Source: Angomonas deanei (lineage: Eukaryota > Euglenozoa > Kinetoplastea > Trypanosomatida > Trypanosomatidae). Taken from it: 64,000 nt of DNA. The notes under the pieces were generated by a model. The model was not told where the DNA came from, did not search any database, and saw only the letters and a program-made list of their open reading frames with translations. A program made the position numbers and the translations under genes. Of the stretch, positions 37,290-47,353 are shown piece after piece (within the stretch, counting starts at the first letter, position 1; every line of letters begins with the position of its first letter). The stretch is from positions 312,501 through 376,500 of the forward strand of contig LR877155.1 of assembly GCA_903995115.1 (NCBI GenBank). Direction: 5' to 3'.

Positions 37290-38657
37290 ATGTCTTCATG
37301 TGAAGTCGTCAACAGTGGGCATGAGGAACGGCCAATATTTTTCGTGACTGGCTCCACCGGGACCGGAAAGTCTGCCTTTTCAGTGGACTTGGCCAAGTCT
37401 CTGAAAAACAAAGGGTTTTTGCACGTTGTTGTCGTGAATTGTGACGTTTCCCAGTTTTACGAAGGTCTTCCTATCGCCACCAATAAAATTTCGGAGGAGG
37501 AAACTTCGTCTATTCCTCATGTTTTTCTTAATTTCCTTGCTTCGGATAATAGTTTCACGTCTCACCCGTGGGACCCCTGTTGGGGTCCTCGTTTACTTGG
37601 AACGAGAAACACTCCAACTGCGAAATTTTCAGGAATTCAAACTTTCACTTCGCTGGCAACGGAGTTCATCGATGCCTTTTTTAAAGAATTTAAAAACGCG
37701 GCCGTAGTTGTCTGTGGCGGAACCATTTACTATTTACAATCTGTACTCTTTGCTAACATGACGCAAGAAAAAACACCGGAGACCATCATACAAGCGGATG
37801 AAAGTGAGTTATGGGGACGCCTAAATGCCGTAGACCCGATCACTGCAGCAAAATACCACCCCAATGATACGAGGCGACTCCGCCGACTGGTGGAAATAGC
37901 GGAGGCGGCTGGCGCACCCCCCTCTTCAATCTTCTCGGCTCCCAAGTTTCGGTACGACCCAAGCCGTTGTATGGTTATCTGGCTGTATATGCCCATGCAG
38001 ATTTTGACGCCCCTTTTGGAAAATCGCGTGGATGAAATGAATAAAAGAGGCCTGGTGGAGGAGGTTAAAGGGTTTTACCAGTCCAGCGCCTACTCTGGGT
38101 CGCACTCGAGCCTCCACGAAGCAATTGGCGTAAAGGAACTGACATCCGCATTTGCGGACTTGTCCTCAAGATCTCCTTCAACCTTATCCGACCTGCCGCA
38201 GGAGTTTCTTGAAAAGCCTTTACAGCAAATTAAAATCAACACGAAACGGTATGCCGAAAAGCAAATAAAATGGATGTCGAACAGACTCTGCTTCTTAATC
38301 AGTGAATCCGACGGCTGCCAGTCGGCGCAGCGCCGGTTCATCAAGATTTCACTTCGTGATAAAAGCTCCATCAGCGAAGCTACTGATTTAGTGTGCGGGT
38401 TGTTTAACAAAACAGCTTTGGAAATCAACACCTCTATCTGTGAATTTCCATTAGAAAATTTTGAGGTCAAGTCGGAAATAACGACGCAACGGTGTGAAGT
38501 GTGTGATCTGACGATATGCGGCCGTGATTCTTATGATGCCCACACGAAATCGAAACGCCACAAGGGCGCGATTAAGCGTCGTGAAGCCGAAAAGCGTTTC
38601 CTCGAACGCTTTGGAACGCCTCTCCCACCGAAAAAACGAGAAAGAGTGGACCTGTAA
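37290..38657 (+). CDS. tRNA dimethylallyltransferase (MiaA/TRIT1 type)
   Basis: Enzyme of 455 residues that adds isopentenyl to A37 of tRNAs reading UNN codons. The P-loop is GSTGTGKS (21-28). The substrate motif is CDVSQFYEGLPIATNK, in place of the usual DSxQ(V/L)Y, so Ser/Gln are kept with altered flanks. GGTIYYLQS is the GGTxxY motif. At about 401-423 there is a C2H2 zinc finger of matrin type (CEVCDLTICGRDSYDAHTKS), as in the yeast and human enzymes, and the end is basic. A GTG precedes the ATG at 37290; the ATG is chosen. It follows a long T tract at 37265-37283. Confidence 0.93.
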   Translation: MSSCEVVNSGHEERPIFFVTGSTGTGKSAFSVDLAKSLKNKGFLHVVVVNCDVSQFYEGLPIATNKISEEETSSIPHVFLNFLASDNSFTSHPWDPCWGPRLLGTRNTPTAKFSGIQTFTSLATEFIDAFFKEFKNAAVVVCGGTIYYLQSVLFANMTQEKTPETIIQADESELWGRLNAVDPITAAKYHPNDTRRLRRLVEIAEAAGAPPSSIFSAPKFRYDPSRCMVIWLYMPMQILTPLLENRVDEMNKRGLVEEVKGFYQSSAYSGSHSSLHEAIGVKELTSAFADLSSRSPSTLSDLPQEFLEKPLQQIKINTKRYAEKQIKWMSNRLCFLISESDGCQSAQRRFIKISLRDKSSISEATDLVCGLFNKTALEINTSICEFPLENFEVKSEITTQRCEVCDLTICGRDSYDAHTKSKRHKGAIKRREAEKRFLERFGTPLPPKKRERVDL

Positions 38658-38831
38658 CTGCTGGTAGAACTGTTTGTACATTTTCTCTGTGTTTATTGTT
38701 CGCGCCTCCACACATGCTGGGTCTGTTTTGATCCACCTCGCACTGCCACGCGTCTTTTTTCTCTTTTTTTGATTGCATCTCTTTTAGTTGAGGTAAGTAT
38801 AAAGTATTTTATACACATCGCTATATCAAAC

Positions 38832-39833
38832 ATGGTGGACGCCGGAGTTCTTTTGGCGCTGGCGTTTCTTTTATGCAGTGCTGTTGTGGTTGTCATTTTT
38901 GGTGCTGTGAGATGCCGGAAGCAGCTTATGGAGGCTAAGGCGGAGGTTTCTCTGGGAGTTGGGGACGCCGCGCTCATGCCGATCAGCGGATCTGTCTTTC
39001 TTTTCACAATGTACGTACTTTTGCGGTTCATTCCCAAGGAGCATTTCAACGTAATGATTTGTTTTTATCTGAGCGCCGTTAGCATTTTCGCCCTGAGTGG
39101 CTTCCTGAAAGCGTACGTCAAACCTAACATACTGACTGGCTGTTTGTGTGTCGCCATAGGGTTCGGGTACTTTTTCACGAAACACTGGATTGTCAACAAT
39201 ATTTTGGCCTTTGCGTTGGGGGTAACCGCACTTGAATCATTGCCGGTAAGCAACTTTTCCACGTCCTACCTCTTGTTGGCGGCATTGTTTTTTTATGATA
39301 TCTTCTGGGTGTTCGGCTCTGACGTAATGCTCACAGTGGCAACCCGTGTTGACGGTCCGATCAAGTTCGTCTTTCCCCAAGATATCACTGACACCAGCAA
39401 GCGAATGAGCCTTTTGGGATTGGGAGATATGGTGGTCCCTGGCCTATTTGTCTGCCAGGTTCTCGTGTTCTCTCGAGATGTTGTAAAGCGCGGCAACTTT
39501 TACTTCTACGCCGTTGTAGTCGCTTATTTTCTCAGTCTCGTGAATACAATGGGAGTAATGGTGTATTTTAAACACGGGCAACCGGCCCTCTTGTTTATTG
39601 TACCATGGCTGCTGATTACATTCTCGGCAGCTCTTTTGTGGAATGGTGATGTGAGTGCGGCTTTGAACTTTGATTCCACAAAAGTTTTTGAGCACAAAGA
39701 GACGGACAAGGAGAGCGATAGTACCGAAGCTTCCCTGTCCGAAGTGTTGAAGAGCGCGGTGCGGGAACTGTTTGGGTTTGAGGAGAAGAAGGAAAAGGCG
39801 ACGGAAGTATCCGCAGAGAAAAAAACGCAGTAG
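38832..39833 (+). CDS. Signal peptide peptidase (intramembrane aspartyl protease)
   Basis: A 333-residue multi-pass ER protease that cleaves signal-peptide remnants. Both catalytic motifs are present: YD in LFFYDIFWVFG (about 154-155) and LGLGDMVVPG (about 195-199). The PAL motif is in GQPALLFIVP (about 251-253). Nine hydrophobic segments are consistent with the family. The frame opens further upstream only from a TTG, so the ATG at 38832 is used. The acidic/basic C-terminal tail has no KKxx-type signal I can see. Confidence 0.95.
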   Translation: MVDAGVLLALAFLLCSAVVVVIFGAVRCRKQLMEAKAEVSLGVGDAALMPISGSVFLFTMYVLLRFIPKEHFNVMICFYLSAVSIFALSGFLKAYVKPNILTGCLCVAIGFGYFFTKHWIVNNILAFALGVTALESLPVSNFSTSYLLLAALFFYDIFWVFGSDVMLTVATRVDGPIKFVFPQDITDTSKRMSLLGLGDMVVPGLFVCQVLVFSRDVVKRGNFYFYAVVVAYFLSLVNTMGVMVYFKHGQPALLFIVPWLLITFSAALLWNGDVSAALNFDSTKVFEHKETDKESDSTEASLSEVLKSAVRELFGFEEKKEKATEVSAEKKTQ

Positions 39834-40090
39834 TCCGTTTTTGATCTCCCATCTTTTTTTTTTTAATAGCTAATTCTACAATACGTATGTGCCCAACGAT
39901 TCCCCGTTTTTTATTTTATTTTACTCTTTTGTTGACTTCTTTTGTCGGGTGAACGTAATGCAGATGTTACTCGTATTTTTCCTTCTCTCTTTTCCTTTCG
40001 CAGATACCTTGGTATCTTTAGAATTGTGTTGTTTTAGTGTAGTGTAGTTTTTTTTTTTCTTCCTTTGCTTGTTATTTATTCTACCGTTTT

Positions 40091-41533
40091 ATGCTACGTA
40101 CGTCTCGCTTTTTTCTCTCCGATAAAGCGATCGGCGCGGCTGTCAAGGGAGCGGGAGCGGCCGTCCAGCAGAAAACCTTCGGAGAAAAGGTATCGCACGT
40201 TGGGCATGTTGTCTACGAAGGCTGTCGTCACGTGTACCATGGGTTCCGCTTGTTTTTCATCAACTCCAAGATGGCATGGAAGTACTCGAGACAGTTAAAG
40301 AAGGGCGTCGCTCTCACTCGACGAGAGCGTTTGTTGTTGGAGAGTTCCACCAAGGACTTACTCCGTTTGGTACCATTTAGTTTTTTTATTATTGTGCCTT
40401 TCGCTGAGCTCCTTCTCCCCGTAGCACTTAAAATGTTCCCAGGTTTAATCCCCTCAACGTTCGAGTCTGAGTCTCAAGGAAGAAACCGTGCTTTCGGTGA
40501 CGCGATGAAAACCCTACGGGCCCGCCAACGTGTCATGGAGTTTGTGTCCGCTACCGCACTGGCAACATTCGACGTTGAACAGCAGGAGGTCGTCCGGAGG
40601 AGCGTGATGGGCGACTCTATTACACCCAAAGATATCCGTCTTATAGGCCCCTATTTCAACCGTAACGGCGTCTTTAGCGTGTACAAGATTCCTGACTCCA
40701 TAGCCATCGGCCTCGGCCGAATTGTTGGCGTGCATAAATGGTATCACAGCATCATGCCCACAAGGCTAGTGGCATACAACATTCGTGGAAGAATTTTACG
40801 TCAGTACCATGTCATCCGCGAAGACGATCGTCTGATGCGCGTGGAAGGAATCGACAAGCTCAACGACGAAGAGTTGATTTTGGCCAACCAAACCCGCGGA
40901 ATGCGGTGGACAGAAAACGCAGAAACTCTTCGCGTGCAGTTAGAGTGGTGGAATAGCTTATCGCGCGACCCAACCGTTCCCTACAATACACTTTTCTGGA
41001 TCAAACCCACCCGATACAGCCTGCGCAAGTCCATGAACAACCTACCCTTAGAGCAGCGCCGTCAGATGTTAGGTATTCAAAATCTCCCTGAGAGCGTGAG
41101 ATCTGGTTTGGAGGCTCTTTGCGACACGGTTGACACGGCGTCAAAAATCGTTGCAGAGCCGGAAACTGCCGATAAGATTGTAGAGAAGATTGCGGATATT
41201 ACCGACTCCGCCAAGATGGGAGATAAGGATATTTCCAGCACCAAGTCTATCGGTGTGTATCTAACGGAAGAAAATGTGAAGAACATGTTCATCAAGCTGC
41301 GAAAGAACAAGTCTGAGGAGGAACCCGTTCTTGTGTCCGAGGTCATTGAGGCTATAGGTCACGAAACCCACAACTCCACCCACTCCGTGTCCAACTTACT
41401 AGATGCCTTCGATTACGGCGCTGGTTCCAAGCCCATCACGGAGGCGGCTCTCAAGTCTATAGGCGCTCGTTGTCGCAGTACACCAGAAGAACCAAAGGCG
41501 ACCCCTGATAAGGGTAGAAAAAGAAAAGGATAA
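40091..41533 (+). CDS. LETM1: LETM1-like mitochondrial inner-membrane protein
   Basis: A 480-residue protein of the LETM1 family, required for mitochondrial K+/H+ (and possibly Ca2+) exchange and volume control. The single TM and its flanks show the signature LTRRERLLLESSTKDLLRLVPFSFFIIVPFAELLLPV, with the Pro-containing helix. The ribosome-binding-like domain follows (FPGLIPSTFES... GMRWTENAETLRVQLEWW). The N-terminus is basic and could be a presequence. The tail (after about 340) carries an EF-hand-like region but no canonical loop. Start at 40091 is the first ATG. Confidence 0.94.
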   Translation: MLRTSRFFLSDKAIGAAVKGAGAAVQQKTFGEKVSHVGHVVYEGCRHVYHGFRLFFINSKMAWKYSRQLKKGVALTRRERLLLESSTKDLLRLVPFSFFIIVPFAELLLPVALKMFPGLIPSTFESESQGRNRAFGDAMKTLRARQRVMEFVSATALATFDVEQQEVVRRSVMGDSITPKDIRLIGPYFNRNGVFSVYKIPDSIAIGLGRIVGVHKWYHSIMPTRLVAYNIRGRILRQYHVIREDDRLMRVEGIDKLNDEELILANQTRGMRWTENAETLRVQLEWWNSLSRDPTVPYNTLFWIKPTRYSLRKSMNNLPLEQRRQMLGIQNLPESVRSGLEALCDTVDTASKIVAEPETADKIVEKIADITDSAKMGDKDISSTKSIGVYLTEENVKNMFIKLRKNKSEEEPVLVSEVIEAIGHETHNSTHSVSNLLDAFDYGAGSKPITEAALKSIGARCRSTPEEPKATPDKGRKRKG

Positions 41534-42003
41534 AGAAACCCAAAAGTAATGGCACAATCACGGCCCAAATCGCATGACGATGTTCCGCCGCGCACAGTGT
41601 AGGATGGCTTTACCGCCTCATTTTTTTTTGTTCTCTTTTCATTGTTTGCCGTTCCAATACCGGAAACAGACAAATTAACGTATATATGGAGATGTTTTTA
41701 ATACATCTTGCACTTTCTCTGGGTTTGTTGTTCAATTATATTTATTGTTCCAAAAGGTTTCGAAAATACATTTGTTGTGGTGCACTTTAATTTAGGCGTA
41801 ATTATTTTCATTTTTCTAAACTAATATTAAATAAATATATAAATATATGTAAAGGGAAGAATAAATATTTTAATTCACTTATACATTCTGCGGACCCACT
41901 AATATTCGTCTTCCCCGTTGAAATAATTTTCCTGCCTTTCCAGTATAATTCCACTCCTCTCTGTTTTCTCTTGACCCTTTTTTCTTTTTTTTTAGAAATA
42001 TAA
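41534..42003. other. Intergenic spacer with acceptor tract
   Basis: AT-rich 3' UTR of the LETM1-like gene, then a pyrimidine-rich stretch at 41951-41993 leading to an AG. No other feature recognised. Confidence 0.55.
41951..41995 (+). promoter_or_regulatory. Putative trans-splice acceptor
   Basis: A 43-base tract that is almost all C and T ends in TTTAG at 41991-41995. The first ATG after it is at 42004, nine bases on. Confidence 0.55.
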
Positions 42004-42549
42004 ATGCAAGGAGTTTCCCGCGTGCAATTGCGGAAGCGAGTGCGTGTCGAGGAGACCGGCGGCCCCCCTGACTCGTCCGCCGCTTTTCCTTCAACAGCGA
42101 AAGAAACGGACAGATTCAAGACACTCCCACCGATAGTACGTGTCACACACACCGGCGCCGATGAGGCGATCAAAGATGAAGCGTCGGACTACCTTGTAGA
42201 TACCGATTTACAACAGTTGGTTGATCAGAGTACATTTCTGCTGCGGCACCTCCGCTCCTCCAAAGAACAACTCCTCGCGAGGGCGGATGCGAAGGCGTGC
42301 GACGCCGTTTCTTCCGAAACAGGAAATTCGGCCAGCGACGGCGGAAAAGCGAGCCAGCAGTTGGAAACGTGTACAGAAACGTCTGTTTCTCTTAATTTCG
42401 GAGAGAAAAACCTTATCGCGCTCACGGCAACGAGCGGTCCGCCGAACGCACCGGAAGACCATTCGGATAGTTCTTTGAATTTACAGAAACAGAAACTGTG
42501 CACATCACTGTGTGAGTTATACGCCCAACTTCATATTTTTTTCCCTTGA
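42004..42549 (+). CDS. Small hydrophilic protein, unknown
   Basis: A 181-residue hydrophilic frame that I do not recognise. It has a predicted helix at about 63-95 (SDYLVDTDLQQLVDQSTFLLRHLRSSKEQLL) and is otherwise Ser/Thr/Glu-rich. A clear pyrimidine tract and AG sit nine bases before its ATG, and orientation and spacing fit the cluster. These support a real gene more than the sequence itself does. No cysteine clusters or TMs. Confidence 0.6.
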   Translation: MQGVSRVQLRKRVRVEETGGPPDSSAAFPSTAKETDRFKTLPPIVRVTHTGADEAIKDEASDYLVDTDLQQLVDQSTFLLRHLRSSKEQLLARADAKACDAVSSETGNSASDGGKASQQLETCTETSVSLNFGEKNLIALTATSGPPNAPEDHSDSSLNLQKQKLCTSLCELYAQLHIFFP

Positions 42550-42738
42550 TTCATTTCTTCCTTCCTTCCTGCTAGTACTTTTTTTTTTTGTTTCTTTCAC
42601 GCGCCGTGCTTTGGATCCCTGTTGTTATTGTCTAATTTTGCCGGGTTTGCTCCATTCAAAAATACCCTCCGCCCTTTTCCAAAGCTTACTCATATTTATA
42701 TATCATTGAAAGCCATTTATTTTTAAAATTTTATTCAA

Positions 42739-45018
42739 ATGAAGGAAATCGGTCTTCACACTGTTCACGGAACTGAGGCCGACGAAATGTTCGGACTGAG
42801 GGGTCCTCGTGATTTATTCTCCCAGAGGGTGCCCACGATCGACGGTGGTGATCCTCTCGAAAAGGCAGAGGAGATCCGCCATTATATCAACAGTACGATG
42901 GAGCTTTACGAAAAAGTCTTTGACTGCTTGGCTTCTGAGGAAGCCTACTTTGTAAAGCCGGTCCACAAACTGCGCCACCCCATGATTTTCTACTATGGCC
43001 ACACCGCGTCCTTTTACATCAACAAGCTCTGCGCCGCTGGGTTGACCTCCCGCATCAATCCCAGCTTCGAAGAAATGTTCGCCATCGGCGTGGACGAAAT
43101 GAGCTGGGATGACTTGAACGAGGAGCACTACAACTGGCCAACTGTACAGGAGGTGCGCGAGTACCGCCTTCAGGTGCGCCACCGCGTGAATGAAATGATC
43201 AAAAGCCAGAAGCACAAGCTGAGCATGCCACTGACGTTGGGCAACAGTACCGAGAACGATGAAAATGCGTTCTGGTGGGTCATGCTGATGGGCGCTGAAC
43301 ACGAGCGAATTCATATCGAAACCGCCTCCGTGCACGTGCGCGAGTTACCCATGGAGTATATCCGCCAGTCCATGTCCGAGTTTTGGAAGCGCTGCCCGCA
43401 CACCAGTGCGACGGCCCCCACCAACTCGATGGTCTCCGTCGCTGGTGGCCGCGTGCAGGTGGGTCGTCCTCCGAACTCTAACCAATACGGTTGGGACGTG
43501 GATTACTCCGACGGCAACAACTACGTTGAGGTTGCCCCATTCAAGGCGAGCAAGTACATTGTGTCCAATGCTGAATTCTTTGCGTTCATGAAGGAGGACG
43601 GCTACAACACGGAGCGTTTTTGGGATGAGGAAGGGTGGAGCTGGGTGCAATGGAAGAAACCCACTCACCCGTGGTTTTGGGTGAAGGACGAGAGCCGCCC
43701 CGACGGCTACGCGTTACGACTCCAAACCGAGTTGATTGACTTGCCGTGGGACTGGCCCTGCGAACTAAACAACCTGGAGGCAAGCGCCTTCTGCCGGTTT
43801 AGGAGCGAGAAGACCGGTGTCTATACACGTATGCTGACGGAGTCGGAGTGGTACCTGCTTCATGATCGGTATGTCGTGCAAGACATGCCTCAGTGGGGCC
43901 CCACCTGTCCGGGCAATATCAACCTGGAAATCTTCAAAAGCAGCAGTCCGGTGAACATGTTCCGCCACGGTGATTTCTACTGCATCATTGGTAATGTGTG
44001 GCAACACTGTGAGACCCCCGTCTACCCTCTCCCCGGTTTCCGCGTTCAACCTTTTTACGATGACTTTTCCCTCCCCACCTTTGACGGCCGCCACACTTGC
44101 ATGAAGGGCGGCGCATGGATTAGTACCGGTAACGAGGCCACTCGTGACGCCCGGTTCGCATTCCGCCGTCACTTCTTCCAGTACATTGGCCTTCGCTACG
44201 TGGAGGGCGAGAAGGTGAACGAACAACTCCGCCTGCGCAATGCGCTCGGATTAGATCCCGAGATGGACAGAATTTGCGACCTCAGTTTCCGCAAGGAGTT
44301 CGCTGGCGTGGAGAATGGGTGCGTGAAGATTGCCCAATATGCCAACACCGTCTTCTCCAAGTTCGCCAAGGTGGAGCCGAAGAGGGCGATGGACATTGCC
44401 TGTGGCGCCGGCCGCGTATCGTTCGAGTTGACCTCCGCTTTCCAGGAAGTGATTGGTGTGGACTACACGGCTCGTCGCCTTGTGCCCGCCTTCGCTATCC
44501 GTGAACGTGGCGACTGTGCCTACAGTGTTCCCACCCGCCCCAAGGCCGAACGTCGCGCCGTGACGGTTCAAAGCGCGGACTTCCCGTGGGGCTCCACCCG
44601 CGAGCGCGCCACCTTCTTCCAGGCCGACCCCACAAACCTCCACGCCCACTTGAAGGACTTCTCCCTCATTGTCTGCTGGAATTGCCTGGAACGCAGCTAC
44701 AGGCCCTCTGCCATCCCCGCACACCTGATGGGACGCCTGGAAAAGGGTGGCATCATTGTCATTGGCGGCGACTACAACTGGGACAACATCAAGTCTCACG
44801 TCGCCGTCCAGGACGACGAGCTTAACAACAACACCTATCTCACCGACTCCCTTATTTGCGCCAAAGGCAACTTGGATGCGACGATCCATGAACTGCTCGG
44901 AGGGGAAAAGGCTGCGGAGAAGGTGGGTGAGTCCATCACCATTCCTGTCGTGTTCCCCAACAGTGACACGGACGGCTCCATCCGTTTAATACGCCTTTCT
45001 GCCTACCGAAAACTGTAG
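42739..45018 (+). CDS. OvoA: 5-histidylcysteine sulfoxide synthase / ovothiol synthase
   Basis: A 759-residue bifunctional enzyme for the first and last steps of ovothiol A synthesis: iron(II)-dependent oxidative coupling of cysteine to C5 of histidine, then N-methylation of 5-thiohistidine. The N-terminal DinB-like iron domain has GHTASFYINK (about 92) and GAEHERIHIETASV (about 184-197), which supplies the His ligands. The middle formylglycine-enzyme-like domain shows NEATRDARFAFRRHFFQYIGLRY (about 460-482). The C-terminal methyltransferase begins at MDIACGAGRVSFELT (about 551). Ovothiol is a redox thiol found in trypanosomatids. Full length, no defect seen. Confidence 0.95.
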   Translation: MKEIGLHTVHGTEADEMFGLRGPRDLFSQRVPTIDGGDPLEKAEEIRHYINSTMELYEKVFDCLASEEAYFVKPVHKLRHPMIFYYGHTASFYINKLCAAGLTSRINPSFEEMFAIGVDEMSWDDLNEEHYNWPTVQEVREYRLQVRHRVNEMIKSQKHKLSMPLTLGNSTENDENAFWWVMLMGAEHERIHIETASVHVRELPMEYIRQSMSEFWKRCPHTSATAPTNSMVSVAGGRVQVGRPPNSNQYGWDVDYSDGNNYVEVAPFKASKYIVSNAEFFAFMKEDGYNTERFWDEEGWSWVQWKKPTHPWFWVKDESRPDGYALRLQTELIDLPWDWPCELNNLEASAFCRFRSEKTGVYTRMLTESEWYLLHDRYVVQDMPQWGPTCPGNINLEIFKSSSPVNMFRHGDFYCIIGNVWQHCETPVYPLPGFRVQPFYDDFSLPTFDGRHTCMKGGAWISTGNEATRDARFAFRRHFFQYIGLRYVEGEKVNEQLRLRNALGLDPEMDRICDLSFRKEFAGVENGCVKIAQYANTVFSKFAKVEPKRAMDIACGAGRVSFELTSAFQEVIGVDYTARRLVPAFAIRERGDCAYSVPTRPKAERRAVTVQSADFPWGSTRERATFFQADPTNLHAHLKDFSLIVCWNCLERSYRPSAIPAHLMGRLEKGGIIVIGGDYNWDNIKSHVAVQDDELNNNTYLTDSLICAKGNLDATIHELLGGEKAAEKVGESITIPVVFPNSDTDGSIRLIRLSAYRKL

Positions 45019-45564
45019 CCGATGCGTGCCACAGGAAAGATAGCAAGCCCCTGTTGAAATCCAATTACTATCAAAATCAACAAAAAATTATACACAAAAA
45101 ATGCTGAATACTGTTGTAAATTAAATTAATTTTTCTTTTCATTACTTTTATCATTATTATAGTCATGTTTTTCAGGTGCTTATACTGCCTCGTTGAAGCG
45201 GATTAACTGGCGAGCACAGTTTTTGACTCTTTTTTTCTCATGATTCATTTCTCGATTCGCTGCGTCAAAAAACAATACGGGGAAGTTTATTTTGTTTTGG
45301 CCAATTCGTAGATTTTTAACAGGCGACACCATATCAACTAGTATGATTGAATCATAGGTTTTTTTTTTCTGTAATTAGTGAACAATGAAAGTGATTTTTT
45401 TTTTTTGTTATTATTCGTTATATTGTGCTCCTATCACTTGAATACGCACCTGTTCAATCTGCCAATGAAAAAAACTGAAAAGTTCGTTTTTCTTTTTATT
45501 TCATGGAAGCAATTGCTCCCCCATTATTTTACGCTCTCCCTTTTCTTTGCCAAGCAGTTTTTAG
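45019..45564. other. Intergenic spacer, no gene seen
   Basis: AT-rich sequence holding the OvoA 3' UTR and ending in the acceptor tract of the next gene. A short plus-strand frame at 45378-45620 overlaps the start of the next gene and is Phe/Leu-rich pyrimidine translation, not a gene. Confidence 0.55.
45528..45564 (+). promoter_or_regulatory. Putative trans-splice acceptor abutting a start codon
   Basis: Pyrimidine-rich sequence ends TTTTTAG at 45564, and the ATG is the very next base. An earlier AG in CAAGCAG lies just upstream and is an alternative. Confidence 0.45.
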
Positions 45565-47121
45565 ATGAAGCCCTTCTTGAAAAGACTTCAGTGGTCTGGA
45601 TACGGCAAGCGTTGGTGTAGTAGCTCCACTTCCAGAAACACACCACTGAATGCGAGCAAGGAAGGAATTCATATAAAGAGGAGGACCATTCCCCCGCCAG
45701 TAGACACGGACGGATTACCGCCGATACTGGATACACCGGCCCCGCCTAGACCACCCTCCTACGTTCCCCCCAGTGAACGTCACCCAGACGACGAGTCGTT
45801 GGCGTTCATGAAGGAGGGCAGCCCGTTGGATCACATCAAGTCGAGAATAGGAGAGGATGATACACCGATTTTAGAGCGAGGCCAGAAGATAGCGCCCAGT
45901 TTACCCGATAGGCCGAAACACGCACCACGCTACATGACGGAGAAGGCGGAACGAATAAAGAGTACCAGCGTGCACGCTGGGGAGTCGCTTTTAGAGAGTA
46001 GGAAAGTGGTGGACTCTGGAGAGTATTACTTTCACGATAACACCACGACCTCCCTGCCCGAGGGTGAGGCGGAGTTGGAGCGTGAAAACTTTTCACGTCT
46101 AAAACAATTGAAGGAGAGTCGTCCAAGGGCGGATAGGAAGGCGGCCGCCGACGGAACCGCCGAAGGAGAAGACCTCGGCCGATCGGGTCCCTCCGTGTTT
46201 GACGAGTCGGTTAAGGCTGACGAGAATCCCGCACAGCCTTGGGAAAAGCCGCAACTTTCCCCGTCCCAACAAATGTCACTGGAACTGAAGAAGCTAGAGT
46301 ACTACGAGGGCAGCCCCAAGTATCCCGAAATGCTGCGGGAATTTCTGGAAAAGTACGGCGGAGACTCGCCGGAGCAGGAGGTGGACGAGGCCAAGGCGTA
46401 CTCCAAGGAAGAGGTGGAGATGGGCCTGGAAGCACAACCACTCGATTATCTTCGCGGCAGCTCCAAGCTGCAGGCGCATCTGTTGTCCGGTGCACGTCAA
46501 TACGACCCGATCACGGTGATGCAGCAGCAAGGTGTCATGCGATTTCAGGGATATGCCTTTCCTCCCTCCACTGAATTAGGAAAGCTGAAGAATATCGAGG
46601 ACGTCAAATCGGTGGTCGATTCCCACAAGGATAAGTCGTTCTTGTCGTCTGTCCGTCGCTCCTTTAACGCGTTGACGGGAAAGCAAAGTGACAAGGACGA
46701 CTACGTGGCGACTGGTGACAAGCCAGTGGAGGATACCCATTTACTGTATCGGACCTTAGGCCTGGATGCGGTGCAACGCCGTCAAATGCGCTTTATGCTA
46801 ACGGACTTTGACTACGCAGACCGGCAAACCGCCTTTCACGTCATGATGACCTATCCCTATACAGATTGGATCCATGTGATCTACATGGTACTGGTGGGCG
46901 TAGCGCTGTACGAGCTACAGGTGCGCTACGAGGCGTACGAGTTCTACGATGAGTACATGGGGTTAGACCTACGTCAGGTGCCAGGTATGAAAAAACCACT
47001 ATTAGCCGCCATTACGATCGGGGTGATGGTCTTTTTTCTTTTCCAGCCTTTACTGGTCGCTAGTATCGCCACCACCAGGGCGTATCGCATTGTGATGAAG
47101 AGACCGATAGGCCCGCCGTAA
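45565..47121 (+). CDS. Mitochondrial two-TM protein, unknown
   Basis: A 518-residue protein with a basic N-terminus (MKPFLKRLQWSGYGKRWCSSS) typical of a mitochondrial presequence, a long Pro- and charge-rich middle, and two hydrophobic helices near the end (about 430-448, IHVIYMVLVGVALYELQV; about 474-498, LLAAITIGVMVFFLFQPLLVAS). A short conserved-looking stretch (MRFMLTDFDYADRQTAFHVMMTYPYTDW) precedes the first TM. I do not recognise the family. An inner-membrane complex subunit is possible. Confidence 0.78.
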   Translation: MKPFLKRLQWSGYGKRWCSSSTSRNTPLNASKEGIHIKRRTIPPPVDTDGLPPILDTPAPPRPPSYVPPSERHPDDESLAFMKEGSPLDHIKSRIGEDDTPILERGQKIAPSLPDRPKHAPRYMTEKAERIKSTSVHAGESLLESRKVVDSGEYYFHDNTTTSLPEGEAELERENFSRLKQLKESRPRADRKAAADGTAEGEDLGRSGPSVFDESVKADENPAQPWEKPQLSPSQQMSLELKKLEYYEGSPKYPEMLREFLEKYGGDSPEQEVDEAKAYSKEEVEMGLEAQPLDYLRGSSKLQAHLLSGARQYDPITVMQQQGVMRFQGYAFPPSTELGKLKNIEDVKSVVDSHKDKSFLSSVRRSFNALTGKQSDKDDYVATGDKPVEDTHLLYRTLGLDAVQRRQMRFMLTDFDYADRQTAFHVMMTYPYTDWIHVIYMVLVGVALYELQVRYEAYEFYDEYMGLDLRQVPGMKKPLLAAITIGVMVFFLFQPLLVASIATTRAYRIVMKRPIGPP

Positions 47122-47300
47122 TCTTCGCCATCACACATAAACTAACAGAACGAAGGTTCGCAAAAAATAGACGCCAGCGTATTTCTTTTTTTTTTTACAT
47201 TAACATATTACCTATTTAATAAATATGACCCACACAAATCCACTCTATTTTTGTCTGTTGATTTCGAACAACGTTTCGTTTTTTCGATGTGTACCACTAC

Positions 47301-47344
47301 TTTCTCTCTCTCTCTCTCTCTCTCCCCTTCTTTTCACCCTTCAG
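47301..47344 (+). promoter_or_regulatory. Trans-splice acceptor with a CT-repeat tract
   Basis: A run of about ten CT dinucleotides (47303-47323) and further pyrimidines end in TTCAG at 47344. The first ATG is at 47354. This is the clearest polypyrimidine tract in the window, and it fixes the start of the next gene. Confidence 0.6.
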
Positions 47345-47353
47345 CTGAATGGG

